In this document: positions 52,697 through 61,754 of the stretch, piece by piece
Layout: each line of letters opens with the position of its first letter
How positions within the stretch are numbered: the first letter of the stretch is position 1
NCBI RefSeq assembly: GCF_009720825.1
Contig: NZ_WNKY01000013.1
Span: 62,001-126,000 of the forward strand
Length of the DNA stretch: 64,000 nt
Direction: 5' to 3'
Source of the DNA: Duganella radicis
GTDB taxonomy: Bacteria; Pseudomonadota; Gammaproteobacteria; Burkholderiales; Burkholderiaceae_D
Position numbers and translations under genes: made by a program
The notes under the pieces: model-generated
Databases searched by the model: none
What the model was told of the DNA's origin: nothing
Seen by the model: only the letters and a program-made list of their open reading frames with translations

Positions 52697-53389
52697 ATGC
52701 CTAATATTCTTGCCATTGAAACCTCGTCCGAAACCGCCTCCTGCGCTCTGCTGCGGGGCGACGCCATCATCAGCCGCGTCTCCAGCGGCGTGCGTACCCA
52801 TTCCCAGTCGGTTTTGCCGATGATTCAAGAATTGCTGGCCGAAGCCGGCATCAGCTTGCAGGAATGCGATGCGGTGGCCTATGGTTCCGGTCCCGGTTCC
52901 TTCACCGGCGTGCGCACCGCTTGCGGCGTGGCGCAGGGGCTGGCGTTTGGCGGCAAGTTGCCGGCGGTGCCGGTGGTGACGCTGGACGCGATGGCGCTGG
53001 CATGTCATCAGCGGCACGGCGCCGCCGAGGTGCTGGTGGTGTTGGATGCGCGCATGGGCGAGGTCTATTGGGCGCAGTATCGCTTTGAAAACGGCCAGCC
53101 GGTGGCGGTGCTGCCGCCGGTGTTGTCGGCGCCGGGCGAGGTGCGGCCGCAGGGTACGCCGGTCGCTTGCGGCAATGGCTTGTCGGCCTATGCGGAGGCG
53201 TTCCCGGCGGGAGGATATGCGGAGGTGATGCCGCACGCGGAGCAGATCGCGCAGCTGGCGGCGGTGGCGTTTGCCGCCGGTCGCACGGTGGCCGCTGCCG
53301 ATGCGCAACCGCTGTATCTGCGAAACAAGGTCGCTTATACGCAGGCCGAGCGCCGTGAGATGGCGGTCAACAAGGAAGCCGGCGCATGA
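52697..53389 (+). CDS. tsaB: tRNA threonylcarbamoyladenosine biosynthesis protein TsaB
   Basis: TsaB is the scaffold partner of TsaD in making t6A37 on ANN-decoding tRNAs. The start at 52697 gives 230 residues beginning MPNILAIETSSETASCALL. The ASKHA-fold motif GSGPGSFTGVR is at 63-73, followed by CGVAQGLAFG. The C-terminal half is shorter and lacks the TsaD metal site, as expected. It heads an overlapping operon with rimI, a uracil-glycosylase-like gene and a DUF1853 gene, a common betaproteobacterial order. Confidence 0.94.
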   Translation: MPNILAIETSSETASCALLRGDAIISRVSSGVRTHSQSVLPMIQELLAEAGISLQECDAVAYGSGPGSFTGVRTACGVAQGLAFGGKLPAVPVVTLDAMALACHQRHGAAEVLVVLDARMGEVYWAQYRFENGQPVAVLPPVLSAPGEVRPQGTPVACGNGLSAYAEAFPAGGYAEVMPHAEQIAQLAAVAFAAGRTVAAADAQPLYLRNKVAYTQAERREMAVNKEAGA

Positions 53390-53859
53390 CGGCGCAGGTG
53401 TGGGATCTGGCGCGGCTCAATTACGAGCCGATGCGGAAGGCCGATCTGGCCGATGTGTTTGCGCTGGAGCAGAGTGTCTATCCGCATCCGTGGAGCATGG
53501 CCAACTTCGAGGATTCGCTGAGCAGCCATTACGAGGCTTGGGTCTTGCGCGATCGCGATGGCGATTTGCTCGGTTATTTCCTGTTGATGGCGGCGGTGGA
53601 CGAGGCGCATTTGCTGAATGTGGCGGTGTCGGCTGAGCGGCAGGGGCAGGGGCTGGGGCGGTTTTTGCTGAATCAGTCGGTGGCTTGCGCGCGTGGCCTG
53701 GGCATGGAGTCGGTGCTGCTGGAGGTGCGGCCGTCGAATACGCGCGCGCTGGAGATTTACGAGCGTTATGGATTTAAGCAGATTGGCCGCCGTCGGGGCT
53801 ATTACCCGGCGGCGGACGGGCAACGTGAGGACGCAATTGTGATGCGGTTTGGCATATGA
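53386..53859 (+). CDS. rimI: Ribosomal protein S18-alanine N-acetyltransferase RimI
   Basis: This 157-residue GNAT acetyltransferase is overlapped with tsaB (ATGA). The acetyl-CoA loop is VAVSAERQGQGLGRFLLNQS near residue 85, preceded by HLLNVAV. LEVRPSNTRALEIYERYGFK is the usual RimI beta-5 and late helix. YYPAADGQREDAIVM matches the RimI C-terminus. In E. coli it acetylates ribosomal protein S18. Adjacency to tsaB is a strong support. Confidence 0.93.
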   Translation: MTAQVWDLARLNYEPMRKADLADVFALEQSVYPHPWSMANFEDSLSSHYEAWVLRDRDGDLLGYFLLMAAVDEAHLLNVAVSAERQGQGLGRFLLNQSVACARGLGMESVLLEVRPSNTRALEIYERYGFKQIGRRRGYYPAADGQREDAIVMRFGI

Positions 53860-54950
53860 GTCAGTTGGCGCGGAATGCGGTGTTCCTGCAAGAGATGGGC
53901 ATCGGTGTGCAGTGGAAGTTGCGCGGCGGCGAGGTGACCGATCCGTTTGTCACGGCTGTGCAGGCGCTGGCGGATGGCTTGCCGGAACAGGAAACGCCCC
54001 CGGCCGGGATGCCTGCCGCCGCGCCGAGCTCCATCGCGGCCACGCCTGTTACGGCGCCACAGGCTCCGCCAGCGGCCCAGCATGCGCCTGCGCCACCGCC
54101 AGCCGACGCGGCCGACAATGAATCGACCGCATGGTTCGACGATGCACCTGCGCCGCCACCGGCCGACGCTCGCCAGGCCGCGCGTGCGCCGTCCGCTCCG
54201 CCATCTCGTCCGGCCGCCGCGCCCGCTGTGCCGCGTCCGGCGATCCAAACGCCAGCCGCCGCAGCTGACGAAGAATCGACCGCGTGGTTTGACGACGCGC
54301 CTATGCCGCCGCCGTCCGCCGCTGCTCCGTCGGCCGCCGTGCCGGCCTATGCTGAACCTGCCGGGCACGCGCCGCTAAGCGACGAGGCGATTGCTGCGAT
54401 GGACTGGCCTGCGTTGCAAGCCGCCGTTGCTGGCTGCACGCGCTGCACGCTGTGCGAGACGCGCCGCAACGCCGTCAACGGCCGTGGCGCGGAGCGCGCG
54501 CGCTGGATCGCCATCAGCGGCATGCCATCGCGCCTTGACGACGAGCAAGCGCAAGCCGTCAGCGGCGAAGCGGGACTACTGCTGAACAATATGCTGAAAG
54601 CCGTTGAACTCCAGCCAGAGTCCGAGGTCTACATCACCAACGTGGTCAAATGCCGCCCAGCCACGCCGGATGATGCCGACCGCATGCCGACCGCCGACGA
54701 GGTGGTCGCCTGCCGTCCATTCCTGGACCGCGAACTGGCGCTGACCGGCGCCACCATGGCCATGACCTTCGGCCAGTTCGCCGCCCGAGGCCTGATGATG
54801 GGGCCGGCCGCACGCGGCAAGGTGATGCGCTACGGCGCCAGCAACCTGCCAGTGGTCGCCACCTACCACCCGGACGACCTGCTGCGCAAGCCGGAAGACA
54901 AAGCCAAGGCCTGGGCCGACCTCTGCCTGGCGAAATCCAGCCATGCCTGA
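53856..54950 (+). CDS. Uracil-DNA glycosylase family 4-like protein with long repeat-bearing linker
   Basis: This is a 364-residue protein. The N-terminal 25 residues (NAVFLQEMGIGVQWKLR) are typical of betaproteobacterial members. Residues 45-170 are a Pro/Ala-rich linker with two copies of ESTAWFDDAP followed by PPP (89-98 and 140-149). The C-terminal domain keeps the iron-sulfur cysteines Cys194, Cys197, Cys266 and Cys286 (GCTRC, VVKCRP, VACRP) and YHPDDLLR. However, the GExPGxxED and PFVG active-site stretches are degenerate at 221-243 (SGMPSRLDDEQAQAVSGEAG). Repair activity is therefore uncertain. It overlaps rimI and the DUF1853 gene. Confidence 0.82.
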   Translation: MSQLARNAVFLQEMGIGVQWKLRGGEVTDPFVTAVQALADGLPEQETPPAGMPAAAPSSIAATPVTAPQAPPAAQHAPAPPPADAADNESTAWFDDAPAPPPADARQAARAPSAPPSRPAAAPAVPRPAIQTPAAAADEESTAWFDDAPMPPPSAAAPSAAVPAYAEPAGHAPLSDEAIAAMDWPALQAAVAGCTRCTLCETRRNAVNGRGAERARWIAISGMPSRLDDEQAQAVSGEAGLLLNNMLKAVELQPESEVYITNVVKCRPATPDDADRMPTADEVVACRPFLDRELALTGATMAMTFGQFAARGLMMGPAARGKVMRYGASNLPVVATYHPDDLLRKPEDKAKAWADLCLAKSSHA

Positions 54951-56079
54951 CCAGCCTCCCGGCGCGCCAGCCGTGCCACCGCCGGGCAGCCTCTCCGAGC
55001 AGCGCGCCGCTGCCACGTCGTCGCCCGCCGGTACCACGTCGCCACCCGCCGCCGCCACGTCGTCGCTCCCCGCTGCCACGTCGCCATCCGCCGCCGCCAC
55101 GTCGTCGCCCGCCGATGCCACGTCACCGCTCGCCGCTGTCGCGCCCGAGCTTGTCGCTGGCGGCTACCAAGCCCTGTTTGAAAGCCGCTGGCCGCACTTG
55201 GTGAATCCGCACGTGCGGGCGCTGGCCTGGCTGCTGGACGCGCCCGACCTGCTCGATCCGTCCGCGCCGCAATGGCAAGGCCGCATCGCCACGCTGGGCC
55301 CGGTCTCGCCGCAGACCGCCGACTGGCTGGCCGCGCTCGACCGTGATCCATCACCTTTGCAAGCCGCCCTCGGCGACAAGCACATCTCGCGCCTCGGCCT
55401 GTACGCCGAAAAGCTGATGGCCTTCTATTTCGCCCAGCACGGCCAACTGCACGCCCACGGCCTGCAAGTCCGCGCCGACCGCACCGACACCATCGGCGAA
55501 TTCGATTTCCTGCTGCACGATGGCGTCGGCCTGCGACACATCGAATTCGCCACCAAGTTCTACCTGCTGGACGCCAACAGCCCCGGCTTCAACGGCCTGA
55601 TCGGCCCCAACCTGGCCGACACGCTGGGCGTAAAAATGCGCAAGATCTTCGACAAGCAACTCACGCTGGCCGGGCATCCGGCCGCACAGGCTCTGCTGCC
55701 GTTGCCCGTCACGCGCGCGCAAGCGCTGGTGAAAGGCTGGCTGTTCTACCCGAACGCCGTGCCGGACATGCCCGGCATCACGCGGCAGCACTGCCACGGC
55801 TTCTGGATGACACAGGAACAGGCCGCCAGCCTGCCGGACCAGCACTATGCCATCATGCCGCGCCTGCAATGGCTGGCGCCGGCGAAGCTGCCCGCCAGTG
55901 CCGGCATAGCGCGTGCGGCCTTGCTGGACGCCGTGCACGGCCAGCCAGCGCCGCTGATGATTGCGGCGCTGCGCCCGGCGGGGGAATGGCTGGTGGAAGA
56001 GAAGAGGGGATTTATCGTCCCCGACGACTGGCGCGCGCAAGCCGCGCAGCGCCGTCATGAAGGTGTGCTGCCGGCGTAG
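54943..56079 (+). CDS. DUF1853 family protein with N-terminal heptad repeats
   Basis: This 378-residue protein overlaps the glycosylase-like gene by 8 bases. Residues 1-70 are low complexity with six 7-residue repeats such as AATSSPA and DATSPLA (23-64). The conserved DUF1853 part follows (about 75-370): LFESRWPHLVNPHVRALAWL, RLGLYAEKLMAFYFAQHGQL, GEFDFLLHDG and IEFATKFYLL. The IGEFDFLL-x(n)-IE-x-ATKFYL pattern resembles the D-ExK core of PD-(D/E)xK nucleases, which is an inference from spacing only. Function is unknown. Confidence 0.83.
   Translation: MPDQPPGAPAVPPPGSLSEQRAAATSSPAGTTSPPAAATSSLPAATSPSAAATSSPADATSPLAAVAPELVAGGYQALFESRWPHLVNPHVRALAWLLDAPDLLDPSAPQWQGRIATLGPVSPQTADWLAALDRDPSPLQAALGDKHISRLGLYAEKLMAFYFAQHGQLHAHGLQVRADRTDTIGEFDFLLHDGVGLRHIEFATKFYLLDANSPGFNGLIGPNLADTLGVKMRKIFDKQLTLAGHPAAQALLPLPVTRAQALVKGWLFYPNAVPDMPGITRQHCHGFWMTQEQAASLPDQHYAIMPRLQWLAPAKLPASAGIARAALLDAVHGQPAPLMIAALRPAGEWLVEEKRGFIVPDDWRAQAAQRRHEGVLPA
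55009..55134 (+). repeat. Six tandem 21-bp repeats in the DUF1853 gene
   Basis: Six imperfect 21-bp units, with a core like GCCACGTCGTCGCCCGCC, encode AATSSPA, GTTSPPA, AATSSLP, AATSPSA, AATSSPA and DATSPLA. The unit length keeps the frame, so copy number could change without breaking the gene. Confidence 0.8.
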
Positions 56080-56082
56080 AGC

Positions 56083-57345
56083 TTAGTGCTTGGCTTCGCC
56101 AATCAGCGCGATCGAATCGAACTCGCGCTGGTTGGCCTGGTGGCGCCGCATGATGTACAGCATGGTGCCGGCCAGGAACAGGCCGAACAGCAGAATGATG
56201 ATGTCCAGATTCAGGTGCGCACGCAGCATCAGCGAGTACACCGCCAGCATGGTCAGGATCGACAGATTCTCGTTGAAATTCTGCACAGCAATCGAATGAC
56301 CCGCGCTCATCAGCACGTGGCCGCGGTGCTGCAACAGCGCATTCATTGGCACCAGGAAGAAGCCGCCCAGCAGGCCGACCAGAATCAGCAGCGGATAAGC
56401 GACCTTGACCGAATTCACCATGGTCATGCACATCACAATCACGCCCATGGCGATGCCGACCGGGATCACGGTCAGCGACTTGCGCAGCGAAATAAAGCGC
56501 GCCGAAATCACCGCGCCGGCGGCCACGCCAATCGCCACCACGCCCACCAGGCTGGTCGACTGCTCATAGCTCAGGTGCAGGGTGCGGTTGGCCCATTCCA
56601 GCACAATGAATTGCAGGGTCTGTGCCGCGCCCCAGAACAGGGTGGTCACGCCCAGCGAAATCTGGCCCAGCTTGTCTTTCCACAGCAGGCCGAAGCAGTT
56701 GGCGAAATCGCTGATCAGCTTGACCGGATTGCGCTCCTGATGGCCGTATACGCAGCCGGTGTCCGGAATACGCGTATTGAACAGCGCCGCCAGCATGTAA
56801 ATACCGACCACCACGCACAACGCCGCCTGCGTCGGCGTCTCGATGCCGGTGTCGATCAGCGGCATGTCAAAGCCCAGCAGGAAGGACGATACCCGCCCGC
56901 CGACCAACGCGCCGCCCATCACGGTGCCGAAGATAATCGACAACACGGTCAGGCCTTCCACCCAGCCATTGGCGGCCACCAGTTTTTCAGCCGGCAGCAA
57001 TTCCGTCAGGATGCCATATTTGGCCGGCGAATAAACCGCCGCGCCAAAACCGACAATCGCATAAGCCAATAATGGATGAACGTGGGCGAATATCAGCAGG
57101 CAACCCCCAACCTTGATCAGGTTGGAAATAAACATAACCTTGCCTTTAGGCATCGAATCAGCGAAAGCGCCGACAAATGCCGCCAACAGCACGTAAAAGA
57201 GGGTAAATGAAAGCTTGAGGAGCGGCGTAATCCACCCCGGTGATTTCATGTTGACCAGCAGGTCGATCGCAACAAACAGCAACGCATTGTCCGCAAGGGA
57301 CGAAAAGAACTGCGCCGCCATGATGGTATAGAAACCACGATTCAT
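56083..57345 (-). CDS. lplT: Lysophospholipid transporter LplT
   Basis: LplT flips lysophospholipids across the inner membrane for reacylation. The 420-residue MFS-type protein starts MNRGFYTIMAAQFFSSLADN, the family signature. It then has SPGWITPLLKLSFTLFYVLL, ADSMPKGKVMFISNLIKVGG, YSPAKYGILTELLPAEKLVA, and VPMNALLQHRGHVLMSAGHS near the C-terminus. About twelve membrane helices are visible. The acyltransferase partner Aas is not adjacent. The gene is divergent from alr and converges with the DUF1853 gene across 3 bases. Confidence 0.93.
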   Translation of the reverse strand: MNRGFYTIMAAQFFSSLADNALLFVAIDLLVNMKSPGWITPLLKLSFTLFYVLLAAFVGAFADSMPKGKVMFISNLIKVGGCLLIFAHVHPLLAYAIVGFGAAVYSPAKYGILTELLPAEKLVAANGWVEGLTVLSIIFGTVMGGALVGGRVSSFLLGFDMPLIDTGIETPTQAALCVVVGIYMLAALFNTRIPDTGCVYGHQERNPVKLISDFANCFGLLWKDKLGQISLGVTTLFWGAAQTLQFIVLEWANRTLHLSYEQSTSLVGVVAIGVAAGAVISARFISLRKSLTVIPVGIAMGVIVMCMTMVNSVKVAYPLLILVGLLGGFFLVPMNALLQHRGHVLMSAGHSIAVQNFNENLSILTMLAVYSLMLRAHLNLDIIILLFGLFLAGTMLYIMRRHQANQREFDSIALIGEAKH

Positions 57346-57475
57346 TCTGGGATAGCCTGAAAACTTATCTGGCTTGCTTTATACCATGCTTTGTTCGTAT
57401 CCCCAAGAATTGAGCAGTGCGTCTCGGTCCGCTCTTGGTAAAATGGCGGCTTCGTTTATCAAGCAGAAATGTCGT

Positions 57476-58570
57476 ATGCCAAGGCCGATCCTAGCAACAA
57501 TTCATATTGACTCCATGAAGCATAACTTAGCCTTGGCCAAGGCCAAGTCGCCGGGGGCCAAGGCCTGGGGCGTGTTGAAAGCCAATGGTTATGGCCACGG
57601 CCTGGAACGCGCCATGCGCGGTTTTGCCGAGGCCGACGGCCTGGCGCTGATCGAAGTCGACAACGCCGTCAAGCTGCGTGAACTGGGCTGGAAAAAGCCT
57701 ATCCTGTTATTGGAAGGTTTCTTCAGTTCCGCCGATTTGCACACCATGGCCGGCTACGAACTGCAAGCGGCGGTGCACTGCAACGAGCAACTGGCCTGGC
57801 TGGAAGAGGCGGCGCCGCAGCTGAGCGCGCGCGGCATCCGCTTCGACCTGCACCTGAAAATGAATACCGGCATGAACCGTCTCGGCTTCACGCCGGAGGC
57901 CTATGCGGCCGCGCATGCGCGCCTGCAAGCCATCTCCTGTGTCGGCAGCGTCACCCTGATGACGCATTTTGCCAACGCCGACGATGTCGATCATCCGCTG
58001 CTGCCGATTACCGAGCAGATCCGCCGCTTCGAGCTGGGCGCGGCCGGCCTGCCGGGCCAGCGCAGCCTGTCGAACTCGGCCGGCGTGCTGCTGCACCACG
58101 ATCACCTGAGCAACGACTGGGTGCGTCCCGGCATCATGCTGTATGGCGGCACGCCGGGCGGCGCCACCGCCGAGGCGTTCGGCCTGCAAGCGGCCATGAC
58201 CCTGAGCAGCGAGATCATCGGCGTGCAGGACATCGCCGCCGGCGCAGTGGTCGGCTACGGCAGCCGCTTTCAGGCCGAAGGCCCGATGCGGGTCGGCGTG
58301 GTGGCGTGCGGCTATGCCGACGGCTATCCGCGCGTGGCGCCGCTGGGCACGCCGGTGCTGGTCGATGGCGTGCGCACCCGCCTGGTCGGCCGCGTGTCGA
58401 TGGATATGCTGACCGTCGACCTGAGCGACCTGCCGCAAGCACGCATCGGCAGCAAGGTGGTGCTGTGGGGGCAGGGCTTGCCGATCGATGAAGTGGCCGA
58501 AGCCGCTGGCACCATCGGCTATGAGCTGATGTGTGCGCTGGCGCCGCGCGTGCCGGTGGTCGAGGGCTGA
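57476..58570 (+). CDS. alr: Alanine racemase
   Basis: A PLP enzyme interconverting L- and D-alanine for peptidoglycan. The start at 57476 gives 364 residues. Lys35 in WGVLKANGYGHG is the PLP lysine, and the catalytic Tyr lies in VVACGYADGYPR. RPGIMLYGG, SLSNSAG, RVSMDMLTVDLSD and GYELMCALAPRVP are further family motifs. Whether it is the biosynthetic Alr or the catabolic DadX cannot be decided, because no dadA is nearby. radA starts 5 bases after the stop, so both share a transcript. Confidence 0.95.
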   Translation: MPRPILATIHIDSMKHNLALAKAKSPGAKAWGVLKANGYGHGLERAMRGFAEADGLALIEVDNAVKLRELGWKKPILLLEGFFSSADLHTMAGYELQAAVHCNEQLAWLEEAAPQLSARGIRFDLHLKMNTGMNRLGFTPEAYAAAHARLQAISCVGSVTLMTHFANADDVDHPLLPITEQIRRFELGAAGLPGQRSLSNSAGVLLHHDHLSNDWVRPGIMLYGGTPGGATAEAFGLQAAMTLSSEIIGVQDIAAGAVVGYGSRFQAEGPMRVGVVACGYADGYPRVAPLGTPVLVDGVRTRLVGRVSMDMLTVDLSDLPQARIGSKVVLWGQGLPIDEVAEAAGTIGYELMCALAPRVPVVEG

Positions 58571-58574
58571 ACCC

Positions 58575-59951
58575 ATGGCAAAGGCGAAAACCAATTACAC
58601 CTGTAGCGAGTGCGGCGCCACCGCCACCAAGTGGACCGGCCAGTGCTCGTCCTGCCAGCAGTGGAACACCATGGTGGAAACCGTGATCGAGGCGGGCGGT
58701 AACAACCGCTACTCGCAGCCAGCTCACCTGTCGCTGGCGCAGACGGCGCCGGTGCTGTCGCTGAACGATATCGATGCGATTGACATACCGCGCTTCGGCA
58801 CCGGCATCGAGGAGTTCGACCGCGTGCTGGGCGGCGGCCTGGTGGGCGGCGGCGTGGTGCTGATCGGCGGCGATCCCGGCATCGGCAAATCGACCCTGCT
58901 GTTGCAGGCGCTGGCCAATATCTCGCATTTGAAAAAAGTGCTGTACGTGTCCGGCGAGGAGTCCGGCGCGCAGATCGCCTTGCGCGCCAAGCGCCTGAAC
59001 ATCGATGCCCGCGAGCTGAAATTGCAGGCTGAAATCCAGCTGGAGAAAATCCTCGGCACGCTGGCCGATCTCAAGCCGGAAGTGGCGGTGATCGACTCGA
59101 TCCAGACCCTGTATTCGGATGCTTTGAGTTCCGCGCCCGGCTCGGTGGCGCAGGTGCGCGAGTGCGCGGCGCAACTGACCCGCGCCGCCAAGCAAACCGG
59201 CGTGACGATTATTCTGGTCGGCCATGTCACCAAGGAGGGCGCGCTGGCCGGTCCGCGCGTGCTGGAGCACATCGTCGACACCGTGCTGTATTTCGAAGGC
59301 GACAACCATTCCAGCTTCCGCCTGGTGCGCGCGATCAAGAACCGTTTCGGCGCGGTCAACGAGCTGGGCGTGTTTGCCATGACCGAGAAGGGTTTGAAGG
59401 GCGTGTCCAATCCGTCAGCCTTGTTCCTGTCGCAGCATGACAATCAAGTGCCCGGCTCCTGCGTGATGGTGACGCAGGAAGGCACGCGGCCGCTGCTGGT
59501 GGAAATCCAGGCGCTGGTGGACGCCAGCCATCAGCCCAACGCCCGCCGCCTGTCGGTCGGCCTGGAGCAGAATCGCCTGGCCATGCTGCTGGCGGTGCTG
59601 CATCGGCATGCGGGGATCGCGGCGTTCGATCAGGACGTGTTCATCAACGCCGTGGGCGGAGTGAAAATCACCGAGCCGGCGGCCGACCTGGCGGTGCTGC
59701 TGGCGATTAATTCCTCGATGCGCAACAAGCCGCTGCCGCGTGGTTTCGTGGTGTTTGGCGAGGTCGGCCTGGCGGGCGAGATCCGGCCGGCCCCACGTGG
59801 ACAGGAGCGGCTGCGCGAGGCCGCCAAGCTGGGCTTTTCGATTGCCATGATCCCCACCGCCAACGCGCCCAAGCAGCCGATCGAGGGCATGACGATTATC
59901 GGTGTTGATCGAATCGATGACGCCTTCAATAAGCTGCGCGAAATCCAATAA
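58575..59951 (+). CDS. radA: DNA repair protein RadA
   Basis: RadA (Sms) is a RecA-like helicase that drives branch migration during recombination. The 458-residue protein has an N-terminal zinc finger with Cys10, Cys13, Cys24 and Cys27. The RecA-like core carries Walker A GGDPGIGKST at 99-108 and the RadA-specific KNRFG in RAIKNRFGAVNELG. The C-terminal Lon-protease-like domain runs from about 290 (INAVGGVKITEPAADLAVLL, then RGFVVFGEVGLAGEIRPA). The start at 58575 is fixed by MAKAKTNYTCSECG. Confidence 0.96.
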   Translation: MAKAKTNYTCSECGATATKWTGQCSSCQQWNTMVETVIEAGGNNRYSQPAHLSLAQTAPVLSLNDIDAIDIPRFGTGIEEFDRVLGGGLVGGGVVLIGGDPGIGKSTLLLQALANISHLKKVLYVSGEESGAQIALRAKRLNIDARELKLQAEIQLEKILGTLADLKPEVAVIDSIQTLYSDALSSAPGSVAQVRECAAQLTRAAKQTGVTIILVGHVTKEGALAGPRVLEHIVDTVLYFEGDNHSSFRLVRAIKNRFGAVNELGVFAMTEKGLKGVSNPSALFLSQHDNQVPGSCVMVTQEGTRPLLVEIQALVDASHQPNARRLSVGLEQNRLAMLLAVLHRHAGIAAFDQDVFINAVGGVKITEPAADLAVLLAINSSMRNKPLPRGFVVFGEVGLAGEIRPAPRGQERLREAAKLGFSIAMIPTANAPKQPIEGMTIIGVDRIDDAFNKLREIQ

Positions 59952-60013
59952 CGCTGTATTGTTATGTGCTGTAATCGTTAATAGTGCAAATTGCGTAACT
60001 AAGAGGTAAGCAA

Positions 60014-60334
60014 GTGTTAGTTGATCAAAGGTCAGGCGCGCGTAAGATCGTGCGTTCCAAGGTGGTGGTGGTGATGGATGGCATGCAGCCCAAGCAGGGG
60101 CGCACGCTGGATATCAGCGCGAGCGGGGTGTCGATCACGTTCGATCACAAGCTGACGACGGGTGATATCGGCATGGTGTCGTTTGAGTTGTTTGTCGAGG
60201 GCAAGGCGCAGGTCCTGAGTTGCCAGTCCCGGGTGAATTACTGCATTTTCAGCGGAGATCATTTCAAGATCGGATTCCAGTTCATGAATCCCGACCTGGC
60301 CACCATGGCCACCATCAATAAATTCCTGCGTTGA
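60014..60334 (+). CDS. PilZ domain protein (c-di-GMP receptor candidate)
   Basis: This 106-residue single-domain protein starts with GTG at 60014 after AAGAGG. The c-di-GMP motifs are recognisable: RSGARKIVRSK in place of RxxxR at the N-terminus, and TLDISASGVSI for D-x-S-x-x-G. LSCQSRVNYCIFSGDHFKIGFQFM completes the beta barrel (given in parts). It likely relays c-di-GMP levels set by proteins such as the two GGDEF-EAL enzymes in this window. Its last 20 bases overlap the end of the convergent citrate-synthase-like gene. Confidence 0.87.
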   Translation: MLVDQRSGARKIVRSKVVVVMDGMQPKQGRTLDISASGVSITFDHKLTTGDIGMVSFELFVEGKAQVLSCQSRVNYCIFSGDHFKIGFQFMNPDLATMATINKFLR

Positions 60335-61661
60335 TGATGTCGGCCGGCCCGGTGTAGCGGGCGCGCGGCCGGATCAGGCGCCCGGCTTGTACCTGCTCCA
60401 GGGCATGGGCCAGCCAGCCGACGCAGCGACCTACAGCAAACAAGACAAACGGCGCCTCCTGCGGCAGGCCGCAGTGCGCGGTCAGCATCGATAGTGCGTA
60501 GTCGATATTCGGCAGTTCCCCGGCTTGCTGTTCGGCGGCGACTGCCAGGGCTTCATATGGTTGCATTTTCGGCAGCTGCCGCAGCAGCGCCTTGGCGCGC
60601 GGGTCGCCGTCGCTGTAGAGCGGGTGGCCGAAGGCGGGTAGTGGCCGTCCACTGGCCAGCCAGGCGCGCACGGCGTCGTCGGCATTGCCGGCTTGGGCTT
60701 GGGCGATCAACTGGGCGAATTCCTTGGCTGCCCCGCCGTGCAGCGGGCCGGTGAGCGTGGTGAAGCCGGCCAGCACCCCCGCCGCCAGCGAGGCGCCGGT
60801 TGAAATGGCGACGCGGGTGGCGAAGGTGGACGCGTTCAGTTCATGATCGGCCATCAGCACGAGGGCGCGACGGATCAGGTCTTCATGTTGCCCGGCGCGC
60901 CAGCTGCTGGCGAGGCGGTGGCTGATGAGCGCATCGGCCGCGTCGGCGCCAAGGCCGTCGCTGGCCGCCGCATCGACTTGCGAGCCCGGCATGCTGGCCG
61001 CCTCGTTGCGAAGGCCGTCGCCGGTCATGGCGTCGACCAGCGAGGCCAGCACCGTGGCCGCTTCGGCGCGCAGCTCGGACAACGGACGGCCCAGCGATGG
61101 TGCATCGACAGCGCTGCGGCGGGCGAGGACGAGCAGGCCGGCGGCCAGCGCACTTTCCTGCGCGCCATCGTCGCCTGCAGCCGTGCGCCCGTCTGCCGGG
61201 GGCTCGGCGGTGTGACGCGTGGTGCCCACGCTCAGCGGGGACCACGCCTGCCGACGGCCGGACGGCCGCAAGGCGTGGTGGGCGCAGGCCGGCCAAAGGG
61301 CGGCGGCTTCGGCCGCGTCGCACTGCCACAGCAGGGCGGCGGTGTGTTCGAGGCTGGCGGTGTCGGCCAGTTTGGTGGCGTCATGGCCACGGTAGAGCAG
61401 CTTGCCGTTGGCGGCGGTGGAGATGGCGGAGGCCAGCACCGGATCGCCATACTGCATCGCCTCGCTGGAGACGATTTCCACCTTGCGCCGGCCGTTGGCG
61501 CGGCGCGCCATGCGCAGCACGTCGTCACGATGGTACAGGCTGCGGCGTGTATCGTCGTCATCCGGCCTGGCGCGGATCTTTCCCCGGCTGACGTTGGCGT
61601 ACAGCGTTTGCGGGCGCACGTTCAGCAATTCCAGGGCTTCGGCAGCGGTCAGCCAGACCAT
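60315..61661 (-). CDS. Citrate synthase family protein with N-terminal helix-turn-helix
   Basis: The start at 61661 has AGGAAG five bases upstream and gives 448 residues. Residues 1-60 form an excisionase/MerR-like helix-turn-helix (WLTAAEALELLNVRPQTLYA, SLYHRDDVLRMA). The rest is citrate-synthase-like with the catalytic His in MADHELNAST, GPLHGGAAKEF, FGHPLYSDGDPRA, the catalytic Asp in NIDYALSML, and the CoA/Arg region RPRARYTGP. A long Ala/Gly/Asp-rich insertion lies at about 135-235. This fusion type is common in proteobacteria, and its product and DNA targets are not settled. It is divergent from a CoA-transferase gene. Confidence 0.88.
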   Translation of the reverse strand: MVWLTAAEALELLNVRPQTLYANVSRGKIRARPDDDDTRRSLYHRDDVLRMARRANGRRKVEIVSSEAMQYGDPVLASAISTAANGKLLYRGHDATKLADTASLEHTAALLWQCDAAEAAALWPACAHHALRPSGRRQAWSPLSVGTTRHTAEPPADGRTAAGDDGAQESALAAGLLVLARRSAVDAPSLGRPLSELRAEAATVLASLVDAMTGDGLRNEAASMPGSQVDAAASDGLGADAADALISHRLASSWRAGQHEDLIRRALVLMADHELNASTFATRVAISTGASLAAGVLAGFTTLTGPLHGGAAKEFAQLIAQAQAGNADDAVRAWLASGRPLPAFGHPLYSDGDPRAKALLRQLPKMQPYEALAVAAEQQAGELPNIDYALSMLTAHCGLPQEAPFVLFAVGRCVGWLAHALEQVQAGRLIRPRARYTGPADIINAGIY

Positions 61662-61754
61662 ATCCACTTCCTATGTTGACACATCAAATCAAGATTGACG
61701 CTCACGGACTGGCAGTCCTAAGCTGCGCTCAAGGATAACTTATCGGGAGCCGCC

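Noticed and set aside
55009..55134. Tandem 21-bp repeats as a CRISPR array.
   Set aside because: The units are contiguous without spacers, imperfect, and encode in-frame heptapeptides. No cas genes are present.
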